Origin: Phlyctochytrium arcticum
Taxonomy: Eukaryota; Chytridiomycota; Chytridiomycetes; Chytridiales; Chytridiaceae
Assembly: GCA_025602905.1 (NCBI GenBank)
Contig: JAHLKI010000024.1
Span: forward strand, 186,001-250,000
Length of the DNA stretch: 64,000 bases
Direction: 5' to 3'
Shown here one piece after another: positions 1 to 9,515 of the stretch (within the stretch, counting starts at the first letter, position 1; the number at the start of each line of letters is the position of its first letter). The notes beneath the pieces are model-generated. The model made no database searches. It was given only the letters and a program-made list of their open reading frames with translations, and was not told the DNA's origin. A program made the position numbers and the translations under genes.

Positions 1-917
1 ACTCCACGGGCACGTGACCCATTCCATTGATTGACTTTTCCAACAGGGAAAGAGAGAGCCAAAGACACACTCTAAAGAAACGATTTTGTACATAGCTCAA
101 ACTGACTATTGGATGAAGATTAGAGCATCCATGATTCCTTTTGTCTTGATCTTGCTATCTGTTTTTTTTCCACAACATGGACGTAGGCAGGTCCATCACG
201 AAATTCCCGATGATGACAATTTAGGCACACTTGGGATTCTTGACAGTCTCTTTGCAATAGCAGCTTCCGTTTCTCCATCTTACATACATACTGGTTTGTA
301 TATCGAAACGTATGGTGCTCATTGAAATTCACGCCGCGAGCGCAATGAAGGGACATCAGAGAAGAACGGAGCAAATGCGTACTGAAGCGCAAAGCTCAAC
401 GGCCCTTTGGAAAGAGGATTTTCTGATCAACATGGGGATAACAGATACTGGAAGGAAAGCTCTTTTCTCTTCTGAAAGCTATTGACCATTACACACTATT
501 GACCATTACACATTGTTTTGCTCTCAAATCGAGCGGAAAATTGGCAGAAGTGCTAATCGCTGAAGATCATGCTGTAAACCGAAATAGCACAAATGACCTC
601 CAGCCGACACACATCTTCCTTTCATACATCATTGTAGGTTGAAATCTGCCCGAAAGTGTCTTGCCAAACGCATGCCCTTCACAAATCGATGTGTGATATC
701 CGGTTGCATGTAGACGAAGCAAAGTACGCGCAGGATCAGCATTGCACACCTTTGTTACAGACTATACAGGGCAATGGTGGGTTAAAGAAGTTAAAGGCAC
801 CTTTGGAAAGGCCATATGCTGAAGTTTCAAGCGGTGAATTGGATCGCCGCGAGCTCAAGATTCCCAGCTTTCTCACCAAAGACTGCGCCATGCGCGACGC
901 GTTTCGCAAATCTCAAA
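1..917. other. Left-edge region without a supported gene
   Basis: Short open frames exist on both strands (for example 86-325 on plus and 120-392 on minus), but none has recognisable composition or a convincing splice partner. A CACGTG hexamer lies near position 11. The last 100-200 bases probably hold the 5' untranslated region and promoter of the gene starting at 918. Nothing else is supported. Confidence 0.4.
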
Positions 918-2809
918 ATGTCATATACGCCGGGTGGTCGGGGCGGTGGGAGTAAACCAGAGTCGGCACTGCTCAGAGCTCAGGCATTTTTGCGTGGGGA
1001 ACGGCCTGCTTCGAGTTTGCGTAAATCATCTGGCGTTGCAGGCTCTTTGGCAACACCAACGCGCTACATCCCATCTAAAGGGCCCATCCAGCAAACTGAA
1101 GATGTGTCTGATTCCGATAGTGAACTCCAAGGGTTTCTCGAGGGACTTGCTAAGAAGAAAAAAGACGAAGGGAACCCTTCTGCTTCCACTTTGCCTCCAT
1201 CCTCAAACGCCCTATCCAATCCGCCCTTTACATCTTCCTATCTCAAGCGTTCGACCGCATCCACAGTTGCTGTAGCCCCGACAGATGCATCGAGCTCTCC
1301 GCCTCGTCGCACGCCATTGATCAGCCCTGAACCGCGCTTAGCGGGCCCAAAGGTGCTTGCCAAGGTAGAAAGTTTGCAAAATCTGAGGCCGATCGAGCGG
1401 GCAAGGACGACTTCTGCCACGGACCTCGATAGTGATAGTGATGTTGGGAGTGACTTTGAAACATTTCTGCGGAAAGCCGTCAAGGTCAAGCGAGAGGTAC
1501 GACCACCGCTGTCAGAAGTGGTGCAGTTCCCTGCAAAGGTGATGCAGCCGGCGGAACACAACGCGTCCAGCCAAAAATCTCGTGATAGTGGGGCAGACGA
1601 TGCGAGTAAGACATCGTCAACGGACGGGCAGGAGGTTAGCAGTGACGTTGCCGACGACCCAAGTGAGATGGAGGATGCCAGGGAGTCCATTCGACGCGAA
1701 GCTCCGGTCCCACAGGCGCAGTCATTCACGACACCTTCCCTTGCGAATCCTGTACACACTCCACCAATAGCACCCGTACCCATCAACCCACAAAGGCATC
1801 CATCTACATCCCCCGTGCCAGAATCTTTGCCCGTTTCCGAGATCTCTGAAAACATCCTCTCTGAAGCACAATCCCCATCCTCGGAAGCAGCAGAGTCAGA
1901 CTATGGATCGAGTTCATTTGAGGATCTGGATCCGCCAGAATCCCTGGCAATGAACGAGGTCTCCCCACTCAGAACAAGCCTGGGCGACGATACGCTGGGG
2001 GCAATTCCCCAGCCATCAATAACATCACCAATCGCGGTAAAAACGCAAGAAATCAGCGACCAGTCTGCTGATGAACGATCTGCGGCGCTAGAGGATCTTG
2101 CCACACAAATGAAGGCGTCCAGGAAGGCAACAGTAGAACCGCAACCTAGCATACCACAAACAGCGCCACATGATCCCCCACCCAAACCCGAACCCTCCTC
2201 TCAATCGCACATCCCACAAGTTCCACCCAATTTCTACGGTCCTTGGCCTTATGGGGCATATCCCCCACCTGCTAACGGCAGTGCATGGCCGCCTCAAACC
2301 TCCTTCCCCGCTTGGCCACCGGCACCCTTTCCATCTTCGCACTGTTGTTGCAAGGGTAGTCACCACACGCGTTCCTCCCATAAGCATCGAACAAAGCGCC
2401 GTAGTAGACGACAAGCCTGGGAGGAAACGGACGAGTCGTCACGTACCACCCGCACAAGCGACAGTGAGCAATCAGTTGCGTCGTCGGCCGCGTCAAGTAC
2501 GGCTCGTCGCAAGAATAAGAATACCGATCCCAGTTTTCGACCCTTCAAGGTTCCCATCCCCAAAGAACGTAGGTTTTTCAAGCACCAATCAATCTCCAGC
2601 CTCTGTCTCACTGCTGCTTTTCAGCTCTCCCCACAGAACATCCAACTCTGCAAGCACTTCATGCGCTCATCAAGACACATTTGTCGTATATTGAACATTA
2701 CGTCTCTGCCAATTTTAAAATGACGGTGGCTGATCGTCAAAACCTCAACACTCACGAATACACTACACTTGAAGACACCCGATCGGTAGGCTCTGAGAAG
2801 TATTTGTGA
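918..2809 (+). CDS. Ser/Pro-rich protein, C19orf44 (DUF4614)-like
   Basis: Two exons, 918-2568 and 2625-2809, give about 611 residues. Reading straight through the donor at 2569 (GTAGGT) ends at 2723. Splicing a 56-nt intron restores a better C-terminus that ends in THEYTTLEDTRSVGSEKYL. The start at 918 has a good context (caaaATGtc); an in-frame ATG at 816 would add 34 unremarkable residues. Most of the protein is low-complexity Ser/Pro/Asp sequence with two acidic short motifs, DSDSELQGFLEGL (about residue 65) and DSDSDVGSDFETFL (about residue 175), followed by basic clusters. A Cys/His/Arg-rich stretch lies near residue 480. The acidic motifs and the terminal 'YTTLED' box recall the metazoan C19orf44 family (DUF4614), whose function is unknown. 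That assignment is tentative; the existence of the gene is well supported. It is convergent with the LYR gene. Confidence 0.6.
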
Positions 2810-3020
2810 ATCCAAAAGATCCAATCTAAAGCATGTTTTTAGTTTATCAAAAAGCATCGAAAACCGCCATTAACAATGGAAGAAGCCCTGAAGCTGGTCG
2901 AGCAAGAGGAACGTGCTTTGGCAAACCCATAAAATCAAACCACTGCTTCGATGCTAACACAAATATAATAATTTGATGGTGTATGTACAGTTGGAGATGT
3001 AATTCTAAACGAGGGTGCTT

Positions 3021-3458
3021 TCATGACTGCAGCTTGGTAGCGAGGTAGTGTTTGAGATATGATACGGATGTCTTTCCGGCCAACGAATCCACCGATTCCT
3101 GATCGAGTAATGCATAAGCTTTGGCTGGTGGTAGAAAACTCCGCAATGTGTCGCTCTGCAGTGGGTACTGGAATGATTCGATTTGATGTTAGAAAGTGTT
3201 CCATCTCATAATAAGCATCTCAGACACAAATACCTTTTCCTCAACCTTGTTGTCCAGCATCCTCCGCAATGATGCCAGCTGCTCCTGCCCGTACTGTATC
3301 CGCGAGTTGACTTCAGAAGTTGGTTCTCGGAATTCGGTGCGTAGTCGGTCCAGCAAATAAATCTTCATACGAACCGCCCGATTTTCCTGCTCAGGCCAAG
3401 ACCGCTGAACCCGAAGGAAAGCTCGGTAGAGTGGCAGAATCTCGGAAGTGCTAGCCAT
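3021..3458 (-). CDS. LYR-motif (Complex1_LYR) mitochondrial protein
   Basis: Two exons on the minus strand (3458-3234 and 3167-3021; 66-nt intron with donor GTATTT and acceptor CCAG) give 123 residues. The N-terminus reads MASTSEILPLYRAFLRVQRS, with the L-Y-R tripeptide at residues 10-12. An Arg/Lys-rich helix follows, with RLRTEFRE and ending LASLRRMLDNKVEEKYPL. This matches the small three-helix LYR proteins that bind mitochondrial acyl-carrier protein and serve as assembly factors or subunits for respiratory complexes and Fe-S clusters. The FR/FRE element after the LYR is conserved in the family. The subfamily (LYRM1-like or other) cannot be fixed by eye. An in-frame upstream ATG at 3506 would add 16 residues. 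The gene is divergent from taspase, with about 200 bp shared as promoter. Confidence 0.7.
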
Positions 3459-3662
3459 CAAGTAGTTTTCGTAAGGTGTCAGTGAGAAAGAAGGTTGCAG
3501 TCTCAAAAGTCCAAACTCGATTTTTGAGACTCTGAGTCTGAGTCTCTGAGAGATCGGTTTTCATAATGTCCAATCTGGATAAATAGACATTGCGATCTTG
3601 GCGATCTTGAAAGTTGAAACGTAGAATTTTTCTGGATGATTTTGCAAACTCTGTGTATATAG
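3459..3662. promoter_or_regulatory. Divergent promoter region, LYR gene / taspase
   Basis: These 204 bases separate two start codons that point away from each other, so both promoters must lie here or overlap the genes. No obvious TATA box was seen apart from 'tatata' just before the taspase start (about 3655-3661). Confidence 0.4.
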
Positions 3663-4775
3663 ATGTCGACAGGCACTTCCACTTTCATATGTGTGCATGC
3701 TGGTGCTGGATATCATAACCCCGAGACTCACGCCAAACTGAAATCTCTTGTTCGAACCGCCTGCACTGATGCCCTCACCTTTGCACTCCCGCCGCTCCAG
3801 ACAGTGGTCGCGGCGACGACCATCCTTGAAGATCACCCATTAACTAACGCTGGCACGGGCTCAAACCTCGCAATTAATGGATCGGTGGAATGCGATGCAT
3901 CAATTATGGATTCGCAGACGGGAGGGTTTGGAGCTGTGGGTTCCCTCAAAGGTTGCAAAAATCCCATCCAAGCAGCGCGTGAAGTGTTGGAGATAGAGAT
4001 ACTTGGTCCAGGAGTATGCGGCTTGGTTCCACCAATGATGATGGTGGGGGACGGTGCAAAGGCCTTTTGTGCTGGGCGAGGGGTAAAGATGGTTGATGAA
4101 AACGAGCTGGTAACCGAGGCCAGTTTGCAACGATTCCATAACCATCGAAATCTCTTGTTGGCAGAGGTAGAGCGTTCGAATAGTCCTACAAATCGAGAAG
4201 GCGACAAACTCAGTGAGAGCAGAGCGCAAGGCAGCAGTCCTTTGGGCCAGTCACAATCTTACCTGCAAGATACTGTGGGCGCCGTGGCCATGGATGGCCG
4301 TGGGAACGTGGCCGCATGTGTGAGCAGTGGTGGAATATCTCTCAAGCAGCCCGGGCGAATAGGAGAGGCTGCCATGTACGGCGCTGGAACATGGGCAGAA
4401 ACGTTGGGCTCTGTAACCATAGGCTGTAGTGTATCTGGAACCGGGGAACAAATCATGAAGACGTTGTTTGCTCGTGAGTGCGCAAAGCAATGTTTACGCG
4501 AAGCAGATCCCGAAAATGCCTTGCAACATGTCATAAATGAGTTTGTGACCTGTACCCTCATAAAAGGAGCCAATCGCAATGTAGGCATCATCCTTGTGCG
4601 TAGCGAGCAGCTTGGACCCGAGTCAGCTCGCTCTCACTCCACAGAGCTTTTCTGGGCCCATACTACTGAGACTTTTTGTGTGGGATGGATGTCATCAAAG
4701 GATGGCAAACCGCATGCAAGAATTTCAACATTAAAAAGTGGTGGAAAATTCATAATACAAGGGCTCTCAATATGA
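3663..4775 (+). CDS. TASP1: Threonine aspartase 1 (taspase 1)
   Basis: Single exon, 370 residues. It is an Ntn-hydrolase of the asparaginase_2 fold that autocleaves and then exposes an N-terminal threonine as nucleophile. The alpha part begins ICVHAGAG and continues with TNAGTGSNLAINGSVECDAS, the glycine-rich substrate loop of the family. The cleavage site is QD|TVGAVAMD, with Thr at residue 204. The beta part carries NVAACVSSGGISLKQPGRIG and a later SGTGEQIMKT segment, both typical of taspase rather than of plain asparaginases. A 30-residue polar linker precedes the cleavage site, also as in taspase. In animals the enzyme cuts after Asp in MLL and TFIIA; the fungal substrate is unknown. The stop lies 14 bp from the convergent stop of the RS-rich gene. 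Confidence 0.9.
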   Translation: MSTGTSTFICVHAGAGYHNPETHAKLKSLVRTACTDALTFALPPLQTVVAATTILEDHPLTNAGTGSNLAINGSVECDASIMDSQTGGFGAVGSLKGCKNPIQAAREVLEIEILGPGVCGLVPPMMMVGDGAKAFCAGRGVKMVDENELVTEASLQRFHNHRNLLLAEVERSNSPTNREGDKLSESRAQGSSPLGQSQSYLQDTVGAVAMDGRGNVAACVSSGGISLKQPGRIGEAAMYGAGTWAETLGSVTIGCSVSGTGEQIMKTLFARECAKQCLREADPENALQHVINEFVTCTLIKGANRNVGIILVRSEQLGPESARSHSTELFWAHTTETFCVGWMSSKDGKPHARISTLKSGGKFIIQGLSI

Positions 4776-4789
4776 TACATGGTTGTCCC

Positions 4790-6125
4790 TCAGTCATACA
4801 TTTGGTTGAGATGCTGTAAGAGCTGGGTTCGGTTTCTTTCCCGAACCTTGTCGTCAACTGTCTTGTGCACCTAGACGCTAGCATGTTAGAAGTACCGCGG
4901 AAACCCCTTCCGCATGTGACTGGTTACCTTGAGTTTAAGTTTCTTGCCGGTGATAGCACTCCGCCGAACATCCTCGTCGCTGGAACCTCTGCTACTGACA
5001 CTGCTGTCGCGGTGACGGCGCTTCTTCTTCTATACACAACGATTACTGACACATCCCCATGCTCTCCATTTGCGCATGGAACTCACCTCCTTTTTTCTTT
5101 TCTTATCCTTAGACTTCTTTTTCTCTTTGCGGTGCTTTGAGTTTCTTGAGCGGTCTAAAGGTAGATACTTGGTCAAAATACCAAAACCACGGGCAATGCG
5201 CTGCTGTACCAACCCGAATCTTCTGAAGAATGGTCTTCACTTGAGCTATGAGCAGATCTGCGTCGGGTACGTCTGCGATCTTCCCGATCCAAATCTTTCC
5301 CTTTGCTTTTACTCCTTTCTCTAGATCTACTGCGCCGCCGAGCTGTTTGAAGGTGAATTTAGTGTGAATCTTGCAGGAGCAAACGTACAAAATTAAGGCA
5401 TACCTAATTTTGGATCTGGTGAAACTGGTCGGCTACTGCGACTTGATGATTTGTGTGACCCCCGGCTCCGGTCATCCTCGGCATAGCTACGTGCAACTTT
5501 ACCCTCTGGCAACGTCACTCCGTCGAAGGATTAGTGAGTAAAGAGGCGCATTCCGTAGTGAAATTTCGTGGAAAGATGGCAAAGAACATGTGTTCAGTCA
5601 GGAAACAGGAAATTGTTATGTCCTTGTTCTTGAGACGATAGAGCTCTTGGACCACTAACCTTGAGTGTGCTGTGCAAGTGGGCCTCGGCTTCGGGACCTG
5701 CTTCTCCTGCGAGCTGTTCGACTCGTGCTGGACCGATCTATAAATCGAACGTGTGGAATATGTAGAGCCGCAAATTAGCTTTAGCAACACAAAGAACGCA
5801 TGAAGTTCAACTTACGACGCTCGGATGTGGTGTGGCGGTCGCGAGAGTGTTCCGTTCTGCTCTCCCTGTCCAACGCACGATCGCGCCGGCGCGCGTCGGG
5901 TGAGAAAGATGGCGACCGACGGCGGTCGTGTTTCTGGGCACTGGAGCTTCGGCTGGTCATGAACGGGTCTTTGAGGTATTTTGGGGTATGATGTATTTGA
6001 TCCTTCAATTCTAACGTCAAAATTTCCCAAAGACTTTGGGATTTATTCATTTGTCGCAAAAAGGCACAAATGAGCTTGGGTAACGGGCTGCGCCACTTGG
6101 GCGGGTCGCTCAATTGAGCGGACAT
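4790..6125 (-). CDS. RS-rich nuclear protein (SR-like), seven exons
   Basis: No long open frame marks this gene; it appears when seven exons are joined: 6125-5816, 5737-5660, 5517-5404, 5342-5214, 5154-5087, 5029-4928, 4870-4790. Every junction is GT-AG and keeps one frame, giving about 293 residues. The joined protein is full of Arg-Ser dipeptides (RTARRRSRSRSRG, then RRRSRSRERSKSKGKD). Next come a Lys-rich tract (KEKKKSKDKKRKKE) and a conserved-looking tail, ITGKKLKLKVHKTVDDKVRE, followed by RNRTQLLQHLNQMYD. Such proteins usually act in pre-mRNA splicing or in nuclear speckles. No RNA-recognition motif is visible, so it is not a classical SR factor. The first 55 residues before an internal Met (5960) lack RS character, so translation might begin there instead. 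The exact family is not recognised. Confidence 0.65.
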
Positions 6126-6469
6126 GGCGAGGAAGGGCCCGAAACAAGGCCAAATAAAGACGATCCGCGGCCCAATTAACGTTCAACGCAGCACTTTGCT
6201 CGGACCCCGGCACATACAGGAGTACCTCTTAAACAATTCTAGTAGCAGAGAACTGGAAGCTGGCTGTTGTCCGAGACACTACTTGTGATCTGCAGGCCAT
6301 ATGCGTTGAAGTACCCCCGTTTCCCCTACTCCCACCCCACTTGAGTGTTTGAACGGCTTTCCGAGAGTTCTTGCGTCGTTGGAACGCAGACAGAGCGGGT
6401 GGGGAGATTTGGTGACGGTGTATGCAACATTCTGGCTTATTGGGAACTGGCCGATATCGAGCAGTGTTG
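6126..6469. promoter_or_regulatory. Divergent promoter region, RS gene / MIT gene
   Basis: This is about 300-340 bases between opposed start codons. It is pyrimidine-rich on the plus strand near 6310-6345. No specific element was recognised. Confidence 0.3.
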
Positions 6470-8059
6470 ATGTCTAATGTTGCGTTGTCCGGGTCTGGGC
6501 TGGTGTCGACAAGCTTGCCCGGTCCAAACAACCGTCCTATTCCTACCCGAAGCAAATCATTGGTCGGCACTTCACCCAACACGAAACCCTTACCTCAAGC
6601 ACCTACCAATCCATCTCCCTCAAAAGCAACAGCATCGGCATCGGAACAACAGCAGCAGGCTGCTGAGAATGGAAACTTACAACCATCGCATTCACAAAGA
6701 CAACCGGGATCAGCAACTGATTCTTTACCATCAATAGGCGCTCGAGCAGGTGGCTCTGGCTTGGAAAAAGGATTTGGCGATCCAACCTTTCCCAAGGAAG
6801 GAGCGAGTGGTGATTCCACTGGATCTCTACAGCCGCTCTTGGCCCAAGCGCTGGCGCGGGCAGAGTTGGCGGTAAGACTGGATGCGGAATCAAAATACGT
6901 GGAAGCCCTACAAGCATACTGTGATACCATCCTCATTTTCGAGATTGCCCTTGAGAAGGCAGATGAAGCCCAATTGAGTGTACAATTAAGGAGTCGGATT
7001 GGACGAGCCAGCCAGTCATCTTTGGCACACCAATCCAATGTTTTGCTCAAAGAAGATCGCAAGCGATTGATCGAGTTGCGAAATACATATGTTCAGCGGG
7101 TAGGTGTTTTGCTTAGCACACTTCCAGCAGAATATACCGCTTGGTATAACAGTCGAGCAACCACACGCTCAGCTGCACCGCTTGATCGCTCGCGAAGTGC
7201 GAGTATCAGTTATTCCCGAAATAAGCGCCTTTCCCATTCCTCACATACCCCGTCCACTCCCATTGAACCACCAGTGGATGATCCCACCATGGCGGAAACG
7301 GCCGAGCCACCACCTTCCAATCCCGACTTGAGAGTCTTTTGGCTTATGCGCTTACTCTCAAAGAGTATGACATCTGGAGGCTATGTTACAAACGGTCTCT
7401 TTGTCCCTCGACAGGTCTGGTCTCAACCTGGTGCGCGATTTGTTGCGTTTGAAAGCAAGATGGCCGCTTGTAACGATGTGATGCGAGAATTGGACGCGCT
7501 GGAACTGGTTAGCGGGAACGAGACGGACAAATTGGGCCGGCAACTTGAGCAAGTCCTACGCGTTATGGATCAAGCCAAGAAGAATTTGGCCAAGAAGTTG
7601 CGCTTTATCCAGGACCGCTTTTCAGACTCTAAATGGAAGGGATCTTCAACGCTCTTTCCTGATTCTACCAATACCTCTCTATCGACGGCGTCTTCCAACA
7701 CTTCCTTAACCCAAACTTTTAACACCGACCCTGCTCGTATGAGCAATCCCACCCCTTCACGTTTCGCCTCTTGGGGCAACAAAATCTCCAAAAGTGTGGA
7801 AAAACTTACCAAAGATCGCAGTCCCGACAGCGCTGTTTATACCGAAACAATACTTCGCTTCTTCACCGCTGCGCTACGCCTAGAAAAAGTCTGCCTGTAC
7901 TACGAAGGTCTCCCACCCGTGCGAGGGGTACCTTTAGTCAGTGCGCGACTGCAATTGTGCTCCAAATTACTGACTGGCGTGTTTTGTCTATTTATCATCA
8001 AAGATCTCGAAGCGCTGTTGGAGCGTTTTCTAAGGAAAGGGCGCCCAGTGACCATATAA
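6470..8059 (+). CDS. MIT-domain protein
   Basis: The frame is open from an ATG at 6422; the next in-frame ATG at 6470 (MSNVALSGSG) is an equally good start, giving 545 or 529 residues. After about 120 Ser/Pro/Gln-rich residues comes a three-helix MIT domain (numbering from 6422: about 135-215) with LAQALARAELAVRLDAESKY and VEALQAYCDTILIFEIAL, then an Arg/Lys helix with KRLIELRNTYVQRV. MIT domains bind the tails of ESCRT-III proteins, so a role in endosomal sorting, membrane remodelling or cytokinesis is likely. A second conserved-looking helical block (about 300-400) contains FWLMRLLSKSMTSGGYVTNG and a C-terminal helix pair follows (about 480-540). No AAA or protease domain is present, so this is neither Vps4 nor a calpain. 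The gene is known to me only as a fungal MIT protein of unknown function. Confidence 0.75.
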   Translation: MSNVALSGSGLVSTSLPGPNNRPIPTRSKSLVGTSPNTKPLPQAPTNPSPSKATASASEQQQQAAENGNLQPSHSQRQPGSATDSLPSIGARAGGSGLEKGFGDPTFPKEGASGDSTGSLQPLLAQALARAELAVRLDAESKYVEALQAYCDTILIFEIALEKADEAQLSVQLRSRIGRASQSSLAHQSNVLLKEDRKRLIELRNTYVQRVGVLLSTLPAEYTAWYNSRATTRSAAPLDRSRSASISYSRNKRLSHSSHTPSTPIEPPVDDPTMAETAEPPPSNPDLRVFWLMRLLSKSMTSGGYVTNGLFVPRQVWSQPGARFVAFESKMAACNDVMRELDALELVSGNETDKLGRQLEQVLRVMDQAKKNLAKKLRFIQDRFSDSKWKGSSTLFPDSTNTSLSTASSNTSLTQTFNTDPARMSNPTPSRFASWGNKISKSVEKLTKDRSPDSAVYTETILRFFTAALRLEKVCLYYEGLPPVRGVPLVSARLQLCSKLLTGVFCLFIIKDLEALLERFLRKGRPVTI

Positions 8060-8429
8060 TCAGAACCATCCCATTCCTTCTATCAGATTTGACGATCGAT
8101 CTTTCACACCCTGTATGCACTCTATGCTTGGAATCTTGAGTGATTGCTCCGCATCACTGCTTATGTGTATAATGTTTTTGTTAGCTTTTTTTTTGGAATG
8201 CGTCAATACACAACCGGCGTTGAAAACCCATACTGTGCTGCCTCTTTGTCATACTGTGAGAGGGTCACCGCGTTCTAAACGACATGGATGCATTCAGATG
8301 GATGAATGTGTTTTTGAATTATGTACAATCGAAGAGGGTATCAACGTGGGAAAAAAATACAAAGTGGGCAAAAGTATATCGAAAAAATGCAAAAGTGAGG
8401 TAGCAAATATGAAGTACATCAACGTATAG
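8060..8429. other. Intergenic 3' regions, MIT gene and PH-like gene
   Basis: AT-rich sequence between two convergent stop codons. Runs such as gtgggaaaaaaatac (about 8347-8361) and other A-rich stretches fit polyadenylation regions on both strands. No gene is supported. Confidence 0.4.
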
Positions 8430-9317
8430 TCAGTAGCTTGTGTCAAGAGTGGAATTGATTTCAATCCGCAGGCGACCAAGTTCATCATTTATGTGGTCCA
8501 GGCGGCCAATAGCAAAGCGATTTTCGGCCAAGCTAGCCTCTACAGACCGTTGAACATTGGATGCTCGATTGCGTAGGGCACCGATTGCCGTCCAAGGTGG
8601 AGCGGAGGAAGGCGGTGGACGGGGACTAAAACGTTGTGAGGGTGAATATGACGGGACTCTGCGCATTCCTACCACGTTACTCTGACCGGACAAGGACGTT
8701 GGCCGGATTCCAGGTTCTCCTGCAGTGTCAAGTCCACCCATGGCAGAAAACGGAACGGAGATTGATATTATGGGTTCAGCGGCAACCGGCACATCTCTCT
8801 CATCGCGGGACATACGATCAACGGAAGCGCTCACGCACGTACTCGTATCTCCTCGGGCCAATCTGAGCTTTTTGAACCAAAGAGCAAGCTCTTCGGTCGA
8901 CGCGACTTCAAAAACTCGCATGGTAACATCGTCCCCTGAATTATCGGACAAGACAAATTGGCATTTCCTGTTGCCCCCACCATTGCGCTTATTTGATCCT
9001 CGTTTGACGAGCGCAAATCCGACAAAATCGACGGCCAAGGTGGCAAGAAGGGCACCCTTGGATCCATCCGGGGCAAGCGCGTACTCATTGATTGATGTAG
9101 AAGTGATTTCCAACCGGACGGGTAACTTTCGGGTCAGAGTCCCGCAGCGAGCCTGTCTGGGGCGAAGTTTATGGAGAGGTGTAAGGGTTTGGTATGCCGA
9201 CGCTGACAAGAGAGTTCCCGAGAAGAGTGTGTCGCCGTTCCCGGCGGGATGTTGGGGTGGTGGGTGTATTTCAAGGGTAGGTACTGGCAGCTGGCTTCTT
9301 GACAAGCGTTTCTTCAT
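8430..9317 (-). CDS. PH-like domain protein
   Basis: The minus-strand frame extends upstream to 9542. The likely start is the ATG at 9317 (MKKRLSRSQLPVPTLEI, context aacATGaag), giving about 295 residues. From about residue 30 to 150 the sequence reads like a pleckstrin-homology fold: TLFSGTLLSASAY, then alternating hydrophobic strands (LPVRLEITSTSINEYAL, ATLAVDFVGFALVKRG, KCQFVLSD, TMRVFEVAS) and a closing amphipathic helix TEELALWFKKLRLA. The rest is Ser/Pro-rich with a short predicted helix at the C-terminus (AIGRLDHINDELGRLRIEI). PH-like domains bind phosphoinositides or proteins; no catalytic domain is present. The upstream part of the frame overlaps the promoter and start of the divergent MYCBPAP gene and is probably untranslated. 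The specific family was not recognised. Confidence 0.6.
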   Translation of the reverse strand: MKKRLSRSQLPVPTLEIHPPPQHPAGNGDTLFSGTLLSASAYQTLTPLHKLRPRQARCGTLTRKLPVRLEITSTSINEYALAPDGSKGALLATLAVDFVGFALVKRGSNKRNGGGNRKCQFVLSDNSGDDVTMRVFEVASTEELALWFKKLRLARGDTSTCVSASVDRMSRDERDVPVAAEPIISISVPFSAMGGLDTAGEPGIRPTSLSGQSNVVGMRRVPSYSPSQRFSPRPPPSSAPPWTAIGALRNRASNVQRSVEASLAENRFAIGRLDHINDELGRLRIEINSTLDTSY

Positions 9318-9515
9318 GTTACAGTCCTCATTTTCCGGTCTATCGTTCAACCAATATAGCAACTCGACCTGGACCTCTTCTATACAAAAGTGTCCAAAGC
9401 TGCTGACGTAAGCTGCGGAGTTTGACTTTCCACGTGACAGTCGCGCTCTTCGCGACAGGTCATCTTGGAAAACTTGGACAAGACTTGACAAACACTTTGC
9501 AGACGTTCTTCGGCA
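9318..9515. promoter_or_regulatory. Divergent promoter region, PH-like gene / MYCBPAP
   Basis: A 198-base interval between two outward-facing start codons. It contains a cacgtgac box (about 9432-9439). Shared control of the two genes is possible but not shown. Confidence 0.3.

Noticed and set aside
1238..1855. A 205-codon minus-strand frame opposite the C19orf44-like gene
   Set aside because: It is the antisense shadow of a Ser-rich coding exon; it has no domain features and no splice partners.
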